Both the position numbers and the translations under genes were made by a program. 64,000 bases of DNA from Trichosporon coremiiforme (Eukaryota; Basidiomycota; Tremellomycetes; Trichosporonales; Trichosporonaceae), in NCBI GenBank assembly GCA_039545355.1, contig BCJJ01000004.1:248001-312000 (forward strand), in the 5' to 3' direction. Shown here piece after piece: positions 1 to 10,677 of this stretch (position 1 is the first letter of the stretch; every line of letters begins with the position of its first letter). Under the pieces are notes generated by a model that saw only the letters and a program-made list of their open reading frames with translations, was not told where the DNA came from and ran no database searches.

Positions 1-919
1 CCAGGCGCCGCCCCGTATGCTTGACAGGCTCGTTCCTACGGTTGAGTGCAAGTGCGGACACCCCATGTGCTTCGGGTGCGGCTACGCGGACGACCACCGC
101 CCGGTGCTGTGCCGCATCGTGAAGAAGTGGGAGAAGAAGTGCGCGGACGACTCGGAGACTGCCAACTGGCTTAATGCACACACGAAGGAGTGCGTCAAGT
201 GTCAGTCCACCATTGAGAAGAACGGTGGATGCAAGTGGGTATCTGGGTTTAGCACAGAAAGCTGACGGCAGCCACATGACGTGCAAGAAGTGCAAGTACG
301 AGTTCTGTTGGGTGTGCATGGGTGCCTGGAGCGAACACGGCAACAGCTGGTACCAGTGCAACCGTTACGATGAGAAGTCCGGCGTCGACGCTCGTGACCA
401 ACAAGCCAAGTCGCGTGCCAGCTTGGAGCGCTACCTGCACTACTTCAACCGTTGGGCGAACCACGACCAAAGTGCCAAGCTCGACGCCGACTTCTACAAG
501 TCCACAGAGAAGAAGATGGAGGAGATGCAGAACACCGGCAATCTCTCGTGGATCGAGGTTCAGTTCGCCAAGGAAGCCGTTAGTACCGTCATCAAGAGCC
601 GAATCCTCCTCAAGTGGTCGTACTGCATGGCATTCTATCTCAAGCGCAACAACATGACTGAGCTATTCGAGGACAACCAGCGTGACCTCGAGGCTGCTGT
701 CGAGAACCTCTCGTACCTCCTGGAATCGAACATGGCTGAGCAGCCCATTGCTGAGATCCGTTCGAAGGTGACCAACCAAGCTGTATGTTTATTGATCCTC
801 GCTCCATGCGTGAAACACAGCTGACATTTCAGGCCTACGTCCAGAAGCGACACGACATTCTTCTTGATGACACCCTGAGGGGCTACCTTGAGCGCCGATG
901 GGAGTTCAACGTCGACTAA
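1..919 (+). CDS. Ariadne-type RBR E3 ubiquitin ligase, C-terminal part (5' end outside window)
   Basis: Exons ~1-234, 272-782 and 833-919; introns 235-271 and 783-832 both end in a CTGAC branch site plus AG. The visible protein starts inside the IBR zinc domain ([14 protein letters not shown]). It continues into RING2 ([14 protein letters not shown], then NHMTCKKC and EFCWVC) and the helical Ariadne domain ([24 protein letters not shown]), ending in WEFNVD. The Cys of NGGC fits the RING2 Cys that accepts ubiquitin as a thioester in RBR ligases; the first intron splits the codon right after it. In this family the Ariadne domain folds back and inhibits RING2. Start and RING1 lie upstream of the window, and a further exon boundary may fall near position 27. 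Family assignment is secure; the substrate is unknown. Confidence 0.9.
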
Positions 920-1372
920 TACCTCTCTCTCAGTGAACCCGGTCGACCCCATTACATAGGCCGATGGTTCTTGCCTTGTACATAGCTCCTCCATGTATCT
1001 TATACTGCCATTTTTCTTGCTTTCAGCATGCATTCTACGACGAAGCAACGAGCGCAACGCAGGCCGAGTGTTAGGGCGTAATGTGAACTGGCGCGATGTC
1101 CTCCATAGGGAGGGCGCACATCGTTTGTGACGGGACGGGAGGATCTGGCGCGAAGCGGGGCACCAGATGACTCGCGACTTCCGACATTCAAACGGCTTGC
1201 CACCTTCATATCGATACCTCACACATCCTCACCTCTACCCTACTACCCCAACAACCTCTACTATTCCACACTCCCTCTGACGCTCCTTACGACACTTGCA
1301 CTGTGTCCCCTGTGCCTCAGCTGCTCCTTGCAACACCATTACAACTTCTTGAACTACCCAACACCTTCCACA
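920..1372. other. Intergenic: RBR ligase 3' end to DUF1308 gene leader
   Basis: No gene is visible. The right part (about 1200-1372) is C/T-rich on the + strand, as expected for the 5' leader of the gene starting at 1373. No clear TATA box was seen. Confidence 0.5.
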
Positions 1373-3203
1373 ATGTCACATGTGGAGGACCTCAAGGCTG
1401 CGGTCCAGGTTATGGAACGCATCACAGAGAGTATCCGCCAATTCGACACATACTCGTTCACCTATATCCCTCCAGTGATCGACAACTCAAGCGGCACTGT
1501 CTGGAAGGGCGATGAGACTCACGGTCTGAGGAAGCTCCTGGAGAAGATCTTCCTCGACGAGACTGCATTCTCACAGGTAGGTTGTGCCTTCCTTGGTGCG
1601 GGCGTTGACGGACCAGATGCTGGCTGATGGTGTCAACCCGCGCGAATCACCCCTTCCCATCGCTCTTGGACACCAGACGTACTGGAACACGATCACCCAC
1701 GCGCGCGGTCCGATCCCTGCTATCCGAACAACGTTCAAGGGGCTCGACAAGAAGGAAGCTTTCGTCGATGTTGTCGCTCAGGGAGGGGCTGAGTGGATCA
1801 GGCTGTACAGCAAGAAGCCCTCTCACTTGATCGCTGAGTTCCGGGAACAAGACTCTTACATTAATTCGGACTGGGAGTCGGAAGACGAAGACTCTGGCTG
1901 CGAGCCCGACAAGGAGCCGTCCCTCGACAACAGCCTCATCCGTACCGTCAACGAGCTTCTCGAAGTCATGCACGCGCAAACCCCCGCACCCGGAGGGATC
2001 ACTCCCCGGCTTACTCTTCGCCTCTCTCGCATTGAAGAGTTCCCAGACGGAGGTCACCCGGATCCCCGTTTCGCTTCCACGTTTGCTGCGGTGCGAGCGA
2101 AGGGTGTGAACCTTGTGTTTGGCGATCTGAGTGACGTTTCGGGCGCTGGAGGCGCTCTTCCTGCGACGCCGACCACCTTCGCCTTGCTCAAGCCTACGCG
2201 GCGGATCAATCTCGACCCCACGGCACTTATGGGTCTGTGCTCCGACATCCTCCATCACCCGCTGCCCGTGGATGACGAGGAAGCTCGCCGCCGCTTCTAC
2301 CGCCCGGAACACCTCCTCGGCAGTGATGGACAGCAAAGCCAGAACAGCCGCGAGCTCTATCGCGCCATGTGCGATGAGATGATTCAGCCTGTGGTTGAGA
2401 CGCTCCAGGCCGTCCTCGACGGTGAAAACGTCGAATTCTGGGCAACACGGGGAAGCATCACCTACCTGCAAGAGGCCATCAGCGACTCGGAAGAGGCGGG
2501 TGTATTCGGCGAGGGGATGGAGCAGCGTCGAATGCGACGACTGACCGGGCTTGAGGAAGGTGACTTCTGGGAAGGAAGTCGGTACGAGGGAAAAGCAGGA
2601 GTGTTGGCCAACATGAAGCTTCACGTATTTGACGAGGACGACAAGGATCTGGAGCACCCGCTCGTACAGCACACGACGAGCTTCCACGGATCCCTCGGGG
2701 CAATGTGCACCGACCTGGTCGGGCAGTACCGCAAGTCATTGACCGACAACAAGGCTGCCCGCAAGCTTCCTGCCTTCCTCCAGGCCAAGCGCCTCCCCGC
2801 CCCTCGTGTCGCCAAGATCACGACCCCCTTCACCGTCGTCTCCCTGGAGAGCTTCGCCTACGGAGCGCGGGAAGGTATGACCACGATGACGATGAGCCAC
2901 ATTGTCTTCCGTGAACTCTGGGGTCAGCGCAGTTGGAAGGAGAAGGGCTGGAGCCAGAGCAGCTACGAGCTTGAGGACTCGGGCACTGCCAGCGACCCAC
3001 GCGCCGTCGTCTGGATGCTTCCTTACCGCTCCCTGGCCGAGTCGAAGCGATGCCGCTTCCTCAAGGGCGACTACTCGTACCCTGTGTTCGTTCAGCGTAT
3101 CGTGCGCGACGAGAACGGCCGTCGCATCCCCCTCCCTCCAGGAACCCGGAACCTGGACGGCATTCCTCAAGCCAAGTCTGGCACTGACGGTGCCGCCCAG
3201 TAG
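1373..3203 (+). CDS. DUF1308-family (C7orf25/UPF0415-like) protein
   Basis: Exons 1373-1576 and 1617-3203; the 40-nt intron has a GTAGGT donor and ends TTGACGGACCAG. Protein 596 aa. The ATG at 1373 sits in ACAATG and extends the second exon in frame by 68 residues. The best recognised feature is the NLDPTALMGLCSDI segment about mid-protein, typical of the DUF1308 (PIN-like) part of C7orf25-type proteins. Further on, TTPFTVVSLES...GMTTMTMSH resembles the C-terminal part of fungal members. There is an acidic linker (ESEDEDSGCEPDKE) before it. No signal peptide or membrane segment is seen, so it is probably cytosolic or nuclear. The biochemical role of this family is poorly known and none is claimed. 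A 346-codon antisense frame over it is a codon-bias shadow. Confidence 0.65.
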
Positions 3204-5216
3204 GCCCGCCAAGTCCGGCGGTCTAGAACATGCTGCAACGTGTATCATAACTGTACGCATATACTCCTAGACATTTGTTACATTATGCATAAGTGATCTG
3301 GCATGAGAATGACCCCTGGACAAGCGGTGGCGTCTCGGCAGAGCGGCGGTGCACCGGACTGCAGCAATCGGACTGACGACTCCTCAGAGCTTCCTACCAT
3401 GAGGCAAGTCTCTTTGTAAGCTACCCCTTCAAACTCCTGGCAATGCAAGTTGCAGCCAGTGGCCGGATCTCAACGATAGGTCCGGCGTATGGCATGCACG
3501 CCAGGTACTCGACACACGCTCGAAGCACATTCGACACGCACCCAACACATCATTGCAGCATCCCATACAGATACCCCTTATTATCGGCAAAGACCAATGA
3601 GACTGGAGCTGATAGCGGGCAACTTCGAAACGCCGACCTTGCGGCACCAGCGTACATACATACAGCAGATTGAGTTTGCATCATATGCTTTTCCGCCACG
3701 CCGCCGCCAGGGTGATGCTGGTCGTGCATCGCGGGCGGCAGCGGCGTGAACAAGGTCATGTCACGCGTAGAACGGGGCTGTCGAAACGTCGTGCGCAGAG
3801 AGACCGTCGAGAGAGACAGGCGGCGACGCAGTTGGTCAAATAGATCCCATCGAGTTGACGTTGAAATTGGAGCGGAAGAACGATTATGATGTGGTTGTGG
3901 AAGACGCCTCATTCCCAATGTTGGCGGATGATTTGATGATGGCCGCCTGATATCGTGGTTTGAAGGGTTGTCAACAGCAACTGCCGTGGAAGATATGTGG
4001 ATGTCCTCAACCAAGCTTCACTGCACACTTCCATACAGTCCATACAGGACACCTTGATCTCTGACTCTTGACAATATGCTCACTTCTTCGCGGCAGAATA
4101 ATCATGTCATCTCCGCCATGATCGGCAACTCAAGAATATCCCAATAATCGCAGTTCAACAATCTCACCACGATTTATGCAACACACCCAGGTCGTCTGTA
4201 CTTAGACTCTAGTATCACCAGATGACACACATTATGAGGCGCAAGCGTAGTAACTATCTCCCAAATGCTTGACCAGAATGTTGGACAGATGCGGCACAGC
4301 AAGCCTTGGGCTCGACCCTCAAAGCGATACGGACCACGGGGTCGGCTACTTAACGCGCAATGCCTCGACCGACTTGAAACATACCCTGGTGCAAGCCTGT
4401 GCCGATCCGGGCATCTCAATGATGTTCTGCTCATGCGTTCTCTCGCTCAGTTAGCATGCATGTTTTCATGGCTACAATGGCATGTGAAGGCGTACTTGGC
4501 ATGCAGATGAAACGGTGTATTCAGAAGCGGGGAGAGCCCGAAATCGTTGCGAAACGATACGCCCCTGGCCAGGATTACAATGGTATCAGCAGCGTACCAT
4601 CGTCACTGCCTTCCCTTGGCGCACTTGCGACACCGCACAGCGTTTCGCCCGACGAAGACGACAACGTTCTCCCCGCGGCTCATCTTCTGCCTACTCCTGC
4701 CATCCCCTATGCCCTCAATCCTTGGCAGACTCTGCAATGAGAGTCTCGATACGGACTCGGTCAATTGGCCAAGCGCTGCCTTTGCTATTTTACGGGCGTC
4801 GTTCCGCACCCCGCAGGAGATGGAGTCTGTTTGAACCTGCACCTCCGTCGACTGATACGAGGGGCTGAGTTCTGCTGCTGCTGCTGCTGTTTCAACATCG
4901 CCCACCAACATGACCGTACTCCGCTCCACTGACAGCAGTAGACACAGCAGTTCAGGACCGCACCACTCAGTTTCTAACACTTCTCTGACAGGTGCATGAA
5001 ACTACTCGGTGAACGGTCAGCGAATGCGTTTCGATTCGACATGACCGTGGTTGCCCAGCAAGGCGTGCTATGAGTGGTGGGCACCTTCTCTGACCACCAA
5101 AGCGATGGAGTATGATTCCAGTGTTCCTGCCAGGAGCCCCGGAGTGGCCGTGCTGACCTAGAGTGAAGTGACTCCATGACCTTTCGATGAGAGCGAGCCC
5201 CGAGTATAGAGTACTG
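3204..5216. other. Gene-free stretch upstream of the repeat-polyprotein gene
   Basis: About 2 kb with only short frames on both strands and no recognisable protein, RNA gene or splice-linked exon set. It has lower GC than the flanking coding sequence. It probably contains the long upstream control region of the secreted repeat-protein gene and the 3' end of the DUF1308 gene. Confidence 0.5.
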
Positions 5217-5224
5217 TATATAAG
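5217..5224 (+). promoter_or_regulatory. TATA box (TATATAAG)
   Basis: A perfect TATATAAG lies 227 bases upstream of the ATG at 5444. It is followed by a C/T-rich leader with CA-type start candidates (about 5255-5300). It is the clearest TATA box noticed in the window. That fits a strongly and conditionally expressed secreted product, whereas most housekeeping genes here show none. Confidence 0.6.
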
Positions 5225-5374
5225 CGGACTGCTGATGTTGTCTCTCGAACCATCATCAGCACTCAGCCTCACCTCTCGAGCCAGTCTCACCAACCGACCT
5301 CTGTAGCACTACTCCTGTAGCGACTAGCATCTCCAACTTTTCACACTCTTTTACAACCAATAACCAACTTTTCA

Positions 5375-5429
5375 GTGAGTGCTTTCCTTTCCCGCCCGTG
5401 CAAACGCAGCTATCAGCGCTGACAAGCAG
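5375..5429 (+). other. Probable 5'UTR intron of the repeat-polyprotein gene
   Basis: A GTGAGT donor at 5375 and GCTGACAAGCAG ending at 5429 match the intron consensus of this genome exactly (55 nt). It lies wholly in the leader, 14 bases before the ATG at 5444, so it does not change the protein. Confidence 0.6.
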
Positions 5430-5443
5430 ACGACACTTTCACT

Positions 5444-8410
5444 ATGCAGCTTCACACGCTTCTTCCTCTTATCATTTACCTCGGTACCGCTACTGCGGCA
5501 CCCTTTGGCGGGGACGACGCCGGCGCTGGCGCTGGCTTCGCCTCTGGTGAGGGTTCTGGCCTCGAGGCTGTCCGCGACGCCAAGATCTTTGGCGGGCCCG
5601 GCATTGTCATGAAGGGTCCCATCCTTCCCAAGAGGGGCAACGCCAAGTCCGACGAGGACGGCGACTGCGATGACGACGACAACGCCGAGGACAACGAGGA
5701 GCGCGCGCTCGACGACATGCCTATGGGCCTGATGGAGCGCGGCAGCGGTGGTGGCGGAGGCGGCAGCAGCAGCGGTGGCAGCAAGTGGGCACCCGTCGCC
5801 AGCATCGGAACCGCTCTCGGCGGAATTGGAGCCTTCGGTAACTTCATCAACGGCCTTATTCACAAGGACAAGCGCGATGTCGACAACTACGTCCTGACCG
5901 AGGAGGATGAGGACCACCTCAAGACCCTCTATGGACGCGACCTCACCCTCGACGAGCGTGCCAATTGGCGTAGCGTTGCTTCCGGCATCGGCAGTGCTGG
6001 AACCATTCTCGGTGGCGTCGCCGGTATCGGCGGTCTCATCAACCAGTTGATCCACCCGGACCAGGGTCAGAACAGTAAGCGAGACTCCGTCACCGAGCTT
6101 TCGCCCGAGGTCGAGGACCAGCTAAAGTCTCTCCTCGGACGAGACCTCACGCTTGAAGAGCGTAAGTTTAGCTGGGGCAAGGCTCTCGGCTGGGGAGGCC
6201 TCGTGACCGGTCTCCTGCCCCTCCTCGGCGGCGGTGGCCAGCAGCAGCAGCAGCAGCAACAGCCTGAACAGCAGCAGGAAGGCCAGCAGCAGAATGGCAA
6301 GCGCGACTACCAGGTGACCGAAATGTCGCCTGAAGTCCAGGACCAGCTGAAGACTCTCCTCGGACGAGACCTGACCCTCGAGGAGCGTAAGTTTAACTGG
6401 GGCAAGGCTCTCGGCTGGGGAGGCCTCGTGACCGGTCTCCTGCCCCTCCTCGGCGGCGGTGGCCAGCAGCAGCAGCAGCAGCAACAGCCTGAACAGCAGC
6501 AGGAAGGCCAGCAGCAGAATGGCAAGCGCGACTACCAGGTGACCGAAATGTCGCCTGAAGTCCAGGACCAGCTGAAGACTCTCCTCGGACGAGACCTGAC
6601 CCTCGAGGAGCGTAAGTTTAACTGGGGCAAGGCTCTCGGCTGGGGAGGCCTCGTGACCGGTCTCCTGCCCCTCCTCGGCGGCGGTGGCCAGCAGCAGCAG
6701 CAGCAGCAACAGCCTGAACAGCAGCAGGAAGGCCAGCAGCAGAATGGCAAGCGCGACTACCAGGTGACCGAAATGTCGCCTGAAGTCCAGGACCAGCTGA
6801 AGACTCTCCTCGGACGAGACCTGACCCTCGAGGAGCGTAAGTTTAACTGGGGCAAGGCTCTCGGCTGGGGAGGCCTCGTGACCGGTCTCCTGCCCCTCCT
6901 CGGCGGCGGTGGCCAGCAGCAGCAGCAGCAGCAACAGCCTGAACAGCAGCAGGAAGGCCAGCAGCAGAACGGCAAGCGTGACTTCCAGACCACTGAGCTC
7001 TCGCCGGAGCTCCAGGATCAGCTTCAGACTCTCTTCGGACGAGACCTCGGCCTCGAGGAGCGCAAGTTCAATTGGCGCACCGGTCTCCAAATTGCAGGCG
7101 GCGTGGCCCCGTTCCTCCCCTTCATCTTCGGCAACCATGATGGCGGTGGCCAGCAGCAGCAGGACGGACAGCAGCAGAACGGCAAGCGCGACTTCGCCGA
7201 GCTCTCGCCCGAGATCGAGGACCAGCTTAAGACTCTCTACGGCCGGGACTTGTCCCTCGAGGAGCGCAAGCTCGGCGGCATTCTCAACATCCTCGGTCCC
7301 ATCCTGGGTATCGGCAGTGACCTCATGAACTCCAAGCGCGACTACCAGGCCACCGAACTCTCGCCTGAGGTTGAGGATCAGCTCAACGCTCTCTACGGCC
7401 GGGACCTGTCTCTCGAAGAGCGCGGCAAGCTCGGCGGCATCTTCAACATCCTCGGCCCAATCTTGGGCATCGGCAGTGACCTCATGAACTCCAAGCGTGG
7501 CCTCCAGGCTGAGATCCCGCCCGAGATGGAGGAGCAGCTGAAGACTCTCTTTGGACGGGATCTCACCGTTGAAGAGCGCGGCTTCGGCGGCATCCTCGGC
7601 AAGCTCTTCCCCTTCTTGGGTCTCGGCGGTGATATGATGAACTCCAAGCGAGACGTCTCCGAGGAGCTCTCTCCCGAGATGGAGGAACAGCTGAAGACTC
7701 TCTTCGGACGAGACCTGACTGTCGAAGAGCGCGGTCTCAGCGGTATTCTGAAGTTCCTCGGCCCCCTCTCCAGTATCATCGGACTCACCGGTGACGGGAA
7801 CGAAAGGCGGGACCTCCAGGCTGGTCTCTCGCCCGATATGGAGGATGAGCTCAAGTCTCTTTTTGGCCGGGACCTCACCCTCGAGGAGCGAGGCAAGTTT
7901 TCGACCGCTGCCAACTGGATCGGCGGCGCCGGCATGGTCAGCGGTATCCTCGGAAGCATCCTGCCCATGTTCCAGCACAAGAACGACAACCAGCAGCAGA
8001 ATGCCGCTCGTGGCCTCGATGAGAGGGGCAAGTTCCAGGACCTCAAGAACATCGGTTCCTTCGGATGGCACACATACCGTGCGGCCGATCAGCTCTTCCC
8101 CGACCAAGTCGAGGAGGTGAAGGATAAGGTGAAGCACCTGTTCTCCCGCGACCTACTGGAGGAGGCGGCCCTCGCTGACCTGGAGCGCCTCAACCTGCAG
8201 AAGAGGTTTAAGCTGAAGCCTTTAGTTGGCGGCCCGGGACCCATCATTCCGCAATGGGTCTGGGACCCGAAGTACAGGAACGGCATGCAGGGCTGGGGCC
8301 AGCAGGAGCATGGCAAGCGCGGCTACGAGGCTTCTACGGACTGGGAGGAGGAGCTTGCTGAGCAGCTGCGCGCTGGCCTCTCCGCCCGTGGCCTCAATGC
8401 CCTCGCTTAA
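5444..8410 (+). CDS. Secreted kexin-processed repeat polyprotein (repellent-like peptide precursor)
   Basis: Single coding exon, 988 aa. Residues 1-19 form a signal peptide (MQLHTLLPLIIYLGTATAA). The rest is cut up by Lys-Arg pairs at residues 63, 143, 212, 286, 361, 436, 511, 581, 631, 684, 735, 920 and 958, plus Arg-Arg at 788: typical Kex2 sites. Eleven segments share an acidic helix-like head (consensus ELSPEVEDQLKTLFGRDLTL, then EER). A Gly-rich hydrophobic stretch follows (GWGGLVTGLLPLLGGGG, or GGILNILGPILGIGSDLMN). Four also carry a Gln-rich tail. A twelfth, degenerate head (HLFSRDLLEE) lies near residue 870. Predicted products are about 29-131 residues, mostly 50-75. Architecture resembles Ustilago Rep1-type repellents, which Kex2 cuts into surface-active, fibre-forming peptides; a leader/core modified-peptide precursor is the alternative. 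No UstYa-type or other tailoring gene lies nearby. Confidence 0.85.
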   Translation: MQLHTLLPLIIYLGTATAAPFGGDDAGAGAGFASGEGSGLEAVRDAKIFGGPGIVMKGPILPKRGNAKSDEDGDCDDDDNAEDNEERALDDMPMGLMERGSGGGGGGSSSGGSKWAPVASIGTALGGIGAFGNFINGLIHKDKRDVDNYVLTEEDEDHLKTLYGRDLTLDERANWRSVASGIGSAGTILGGVAGIGGLINQLIHPDQGQNSKRDSVTELSPEVEDQLKSLLGRDLTLEERKFSWGKALGWGGLVTGLLPLLGGGGQQQQQQQQPEQQQEGQQQNGKRDYQVTEMSPEVQDQLKTLLGRDLTLEERKFNWGKALGWGGLVTGLLPLLGGGGQQQQQQQQPEQQQEGQQQNGKRDYQVTEMSPEVQDQLKTLLGRDLTLEERKFNWGKALGWGGLVTGLLPLLGGGGQQQQQQQQPEQQQEGQQQNGKRDYQVTEMSPEVQDQLKTLLGRDLTLEERKFNWGKALGWGGLVTGLLPLLGGGGQQQQQQQQPEQQQEGQQQNGKRDFQTTELSPELQDQLQTLFGRDLGLEERKFNWRTGLQIAGGVAPFLPFIFGNHDGGGQQQQDGQQQNGKRDFAELSPEIEDQLKTLYGRDLSLEERKLGGILNILGPILGIGSDLMNSKRDYQATELSPEVEDQLNALYGRDLSLEERGKLGGIFNILGPILGIGSDLMNSKRGLQAEIPPEMEEQLKTLFGRDLTVEERGFGGILGKLFPFLGLGGDMMNSKRDVSEELSPEMEEQLKTLFGRDLTVEERGLSGILKFLGPLSSIIGLTGDGNERRDLQAGLSPDMEDELKSLFGRDLTLEERGKFSTAANWIGGAGMVSGILGSILPMFQHKNDNQQQNAARGLDERGKFQDLKNIGSFGWHTYRAADQLFPDQVEEVKDKVKHLFSRDLLEEAALADLERLNLQKRFKLKPLVGGPGPIIPQWVWDPKYRNGMQGWGQQEHGKRGYEASTDWEEELAEQLRAGLSARGLNALA
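6301..6975 (+). repeat. Three near-identical 225-bp tandem units inside the polyprotein gene
   Basis: Units 6301-6525, 6526-6750 and 6751-6975 read the same base for base apart from the last few positions of the third. Each encodes 75 residues beginning just after the Lys codon of a KR site. The second half of the preceding unit (about 6165-6300) is also almost identical, while its first half has diverged. This points to recent unequal exchange in the array. Confidence 0.95.
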
Positions 8411-8789
8411 GGGACCATGAGGCATCGATCTCTGTAGCTCGTAGCTTGAATCCGACGAAATGTATCGATATTGCAAACGACCGCACTGTGGGAGCCTTAG
8501 TCCAGCCACTGGTTGGTCATCTTTAGACTACTGACTGCTGCAGGGCTCCCAAGCGGCAGAGAATCTTCCGCTAGCATCGATGAGGTGGTGTAATCCATGC
8601 TTGCCGCTCGCAGAGCTGGCTAGAACAAACACCTGGTGGGACCTATCGGAAGCTGCCATAACTTGAAGGAGAGCGATCTACCACCTGGGGCCAAATAACC
8701 GTGCCTGAAGCCGCGCGTCGCTGACGTCCAGTGACATCGATTTCGGCGTCACCGTCTTCCTCAACTTCGACACCAGACCATCACAAACA
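8411..8789. other. Intergenic: polyprotein 3' end and leader of the next gene
   Basis: No gene seen. The last 80 bases are C/A-rich and lead into the ATG at 8790 (ACAATG). Confidence 0.5.
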
Positions 8790-9654
8790 ATGTTCGACCC
8801 GACCTCGACCATCTCAGCGCCACCGCCGCGCTATCTGCTTGAGTCCGACAGCTCAGACGAGGAGGGTCAGGGACAGTACGGTGTCGAGGGCGTGCGTGCG
8901 CCAAAGCTGCGCGTGTCGGCCCCGGAAATCTCGCTCCGCCCGCTCGGCGAGTTCAAGCCGCCGCTGCAGGTCCAGAGTGCCGTTGTCGGCGTGGGACAGG
9001 CGGGTGGCTACCTCCTCAGAAGTAGTGGTGGACGCGCCAAGCCCCTGTTCGGCGTTGAGGCGGAGGGGGATCGCCTCGGCACCGCCGTCCAGCTCGAGGG
9101 AGGCGAGTTGCTCGTCGCCGTGAAGGACGGGAAGGACTGGGAAATCGTTCGCAAGCTTCTCGACAACGTGCAGGCGACTAAGTGGTGAGTGCGGTGCTGT
9201 GATAGCTGGTGAGCTGAGATGATAGGGCTAACATTCAGGACGATCGTGTCGACGTACCTCCCCGCGCTCTACATTCCGGAGGAGGGCGAGAAAGTTAACC
9301 AGCCCCCTGTGCGTGCGCTGCCGCCGGCTGACGGCATCGCCAGTTACACCGCGCCGAACTACGTGACGGGTGCCGCAGGCGTCTTCCTTTCTCTAGTACG
9401 TTTACCTGCTGTTCGAGCCCTGTGGAGCATGAATTGACAACCAGGCTGCTCACCCTGCGTCGAAGCTCGACGTGTCTGTGCGCCTCCTCCCTCTTCCCCT
9501 CAGCGGCCTCCCGCGAACAGCGCTGTCAACGCTGCCCATCAAGGTTGTGCGGCCACTATGGTCTGAGGCGGACGACGAGCCCTTCCTGGCACCCGGGATG
9601 GGTCAGCGACCGACTGAGACGCGGCAGGACGACACCGGCGGCATGTACATGTAG
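8790..9654 (+). CDS. Possible proteasome assembly chaperone PAC1-like protein
   Basis: Exons 8790-9184, 9239-9395 and 9445-9654 (introns 54 and 49 nt, GTGAGT and GTACGT donors); 253 aa. The N-terminus is acidic (ESDSSDEEG). A hydrophobic strand follows (SAVVGVGQAGGYLL), then WTIVSTYLPALYIPEE, PNYVTGAAGVFLSLA and KLDVSVRLLPLPLSGLP. The order and spacing of these strands resemble human PSMG1/PAC1 as I remember it, including an early acidic patch and a LDxxxVxxxxP-like late segment. The similarity is weak and judged by eye. Length (253 against about 288) is compatible. No membrane or secretion signal. It ends 98 bases before the convergent SPT4 stop codon, so the two 3'UTRs probably overlap. If not PAC1, it is an unassigned cytosolic protein. 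Confidence 0.6.
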
Positions 9655-9751
9655 ACGAGAGGAGATGCACGACAGAGCAGCAGAGCACGGCAGCAGTTAT
9701 GTGAATATCTAACACTAAATAATGCATGGTATATGTGACAACACGACTACA

Positions 9752-10265
9752 CTAGAGCTCCTCGACGGCGTCGCGGGGACGATAGACGCCGCCCCGCGAC
9801 TCGATCGCGTCGATCACGTCCTGCGGCGGCCGGCCTGTGACACGGACGGCGTACAGTCCTCGCTTCTTCTTGTCTGCGGAGTTAGCTATGACCTCATGTC
9901 AACACGGCTTGGTCTGGAAGGCGAGCGCCGGCCCACGCGGCACAACTTCGAGTCATCGACGAACAGCTGCAGCCGCGTGGCGAGTTGAGTCTCAGTGCTC
10001 AGTCTTCCCCTTGAGCCAACGATCACAAGCCTTACTCACCAATTCGCTGCCACCTCGCGACCCAGCTCTCCTCCGGCTCCATCATGGCAATCATGCCGTC
10101 GTAGATCGTCGACGTGCACTCAACGACACGCTCAGCGCTTCCGCGCATGTCCATGACCTCCTCGCAATTCGGGCATCCGTAGTCGACAAAGTCCTTCTGC
10201 GACTGAAGAATCGAGCACACGAGGCACGCGCGGAGCTGCGGCTGGCGGGCTCCCTTGGGCGGCAT
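9752..10265 (-). CDS. SPT4: Transcription elongation factor Spt4
   Basis: Exons 10265-10040 and 9873-9752 (minus strand); 115 aa, matching the usual ~117. A four-Cys zinc finger is formed by C14, C17, C31 and C34 (ACLVC, GCPNC). The family core follows: CTSTIYDGMIAMMEPEESWV, then ARWQRI, and after the intron RGLYAVRVTGRPPQDVI. Spt4 pairs with Spt5 to form DSIF, which keeps RNA polymerase II elongating. The 166-nt intron is long for this genome; its acceptor is GCTAACTCCGCAG. Skipping the whole intron is the only join I found that restores the family sequence, since all internal acceptors tried lead to stops. It is divergent from SNU66. Confidence 0.95.
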
Positions 10266-10677
10266 GACTGGCTGTTAAGGGTGAGGAAGGCAGGAGGGTG
10301 TGACGAAGGAGGGCGAAGTTAGGTGTCGCTGAATCGCGGTGAGAGAAGGAAAACGTGGAGATAGATGTTCGATGGTCGGTAGCTCGATGCTTTTGACTGC
10401 CGTTCGTGCCGAAGAGCGAGAAGAGGATGGGTTTTGGTGTGATGTAAGCAAGAAGCGGACTCAAGATGACGATCACAGGTTTATTGTGAGGGCGTAGGTC
10501 GATGGTGGAGGGCGATGTTGGACACATAGGCGCGCGGCACGTGACGTGCCTCTCGCAAGCCTATGGGTGATTTTGCCACCCAACGACCCTCGAACTCATC
10601 TTCCGTCAGTCATTCGACTTCATCTCGAAAACAACCCCTACACCTGCACTCATCCGACCCCAAAAACGGCATCCAAG
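10266..10677. promoter_or_regulatory. Divergent promoter region SPT4 / SNU66
   Basis: 412 bases between two divergent starts. Leaders on both sides are C/T/A-rich in the sense direction. No TATA box was recognised. The two genes, for elongation and splicing, could share control from here. Confidence 0.5.

Noticed and set aside
6122..8137. 671-codon antisense frame opposite the repeat polyprotein gene
   Set aside because: It repeats with the same 225-base period, starts and ends inside the sense gene and has Leu/Glu-rich shadow composition. It is a by-product of GC-rich third positions.
5444..8410. Polyprotein as a mating pheromone or ustiloxin-type precursor
   Set aside because: There is no CaaX end for a basidiomycete pheromone, no short Tyr-containing core repeat, and no UstYa-like or oxidase gene in the neighbourhood.
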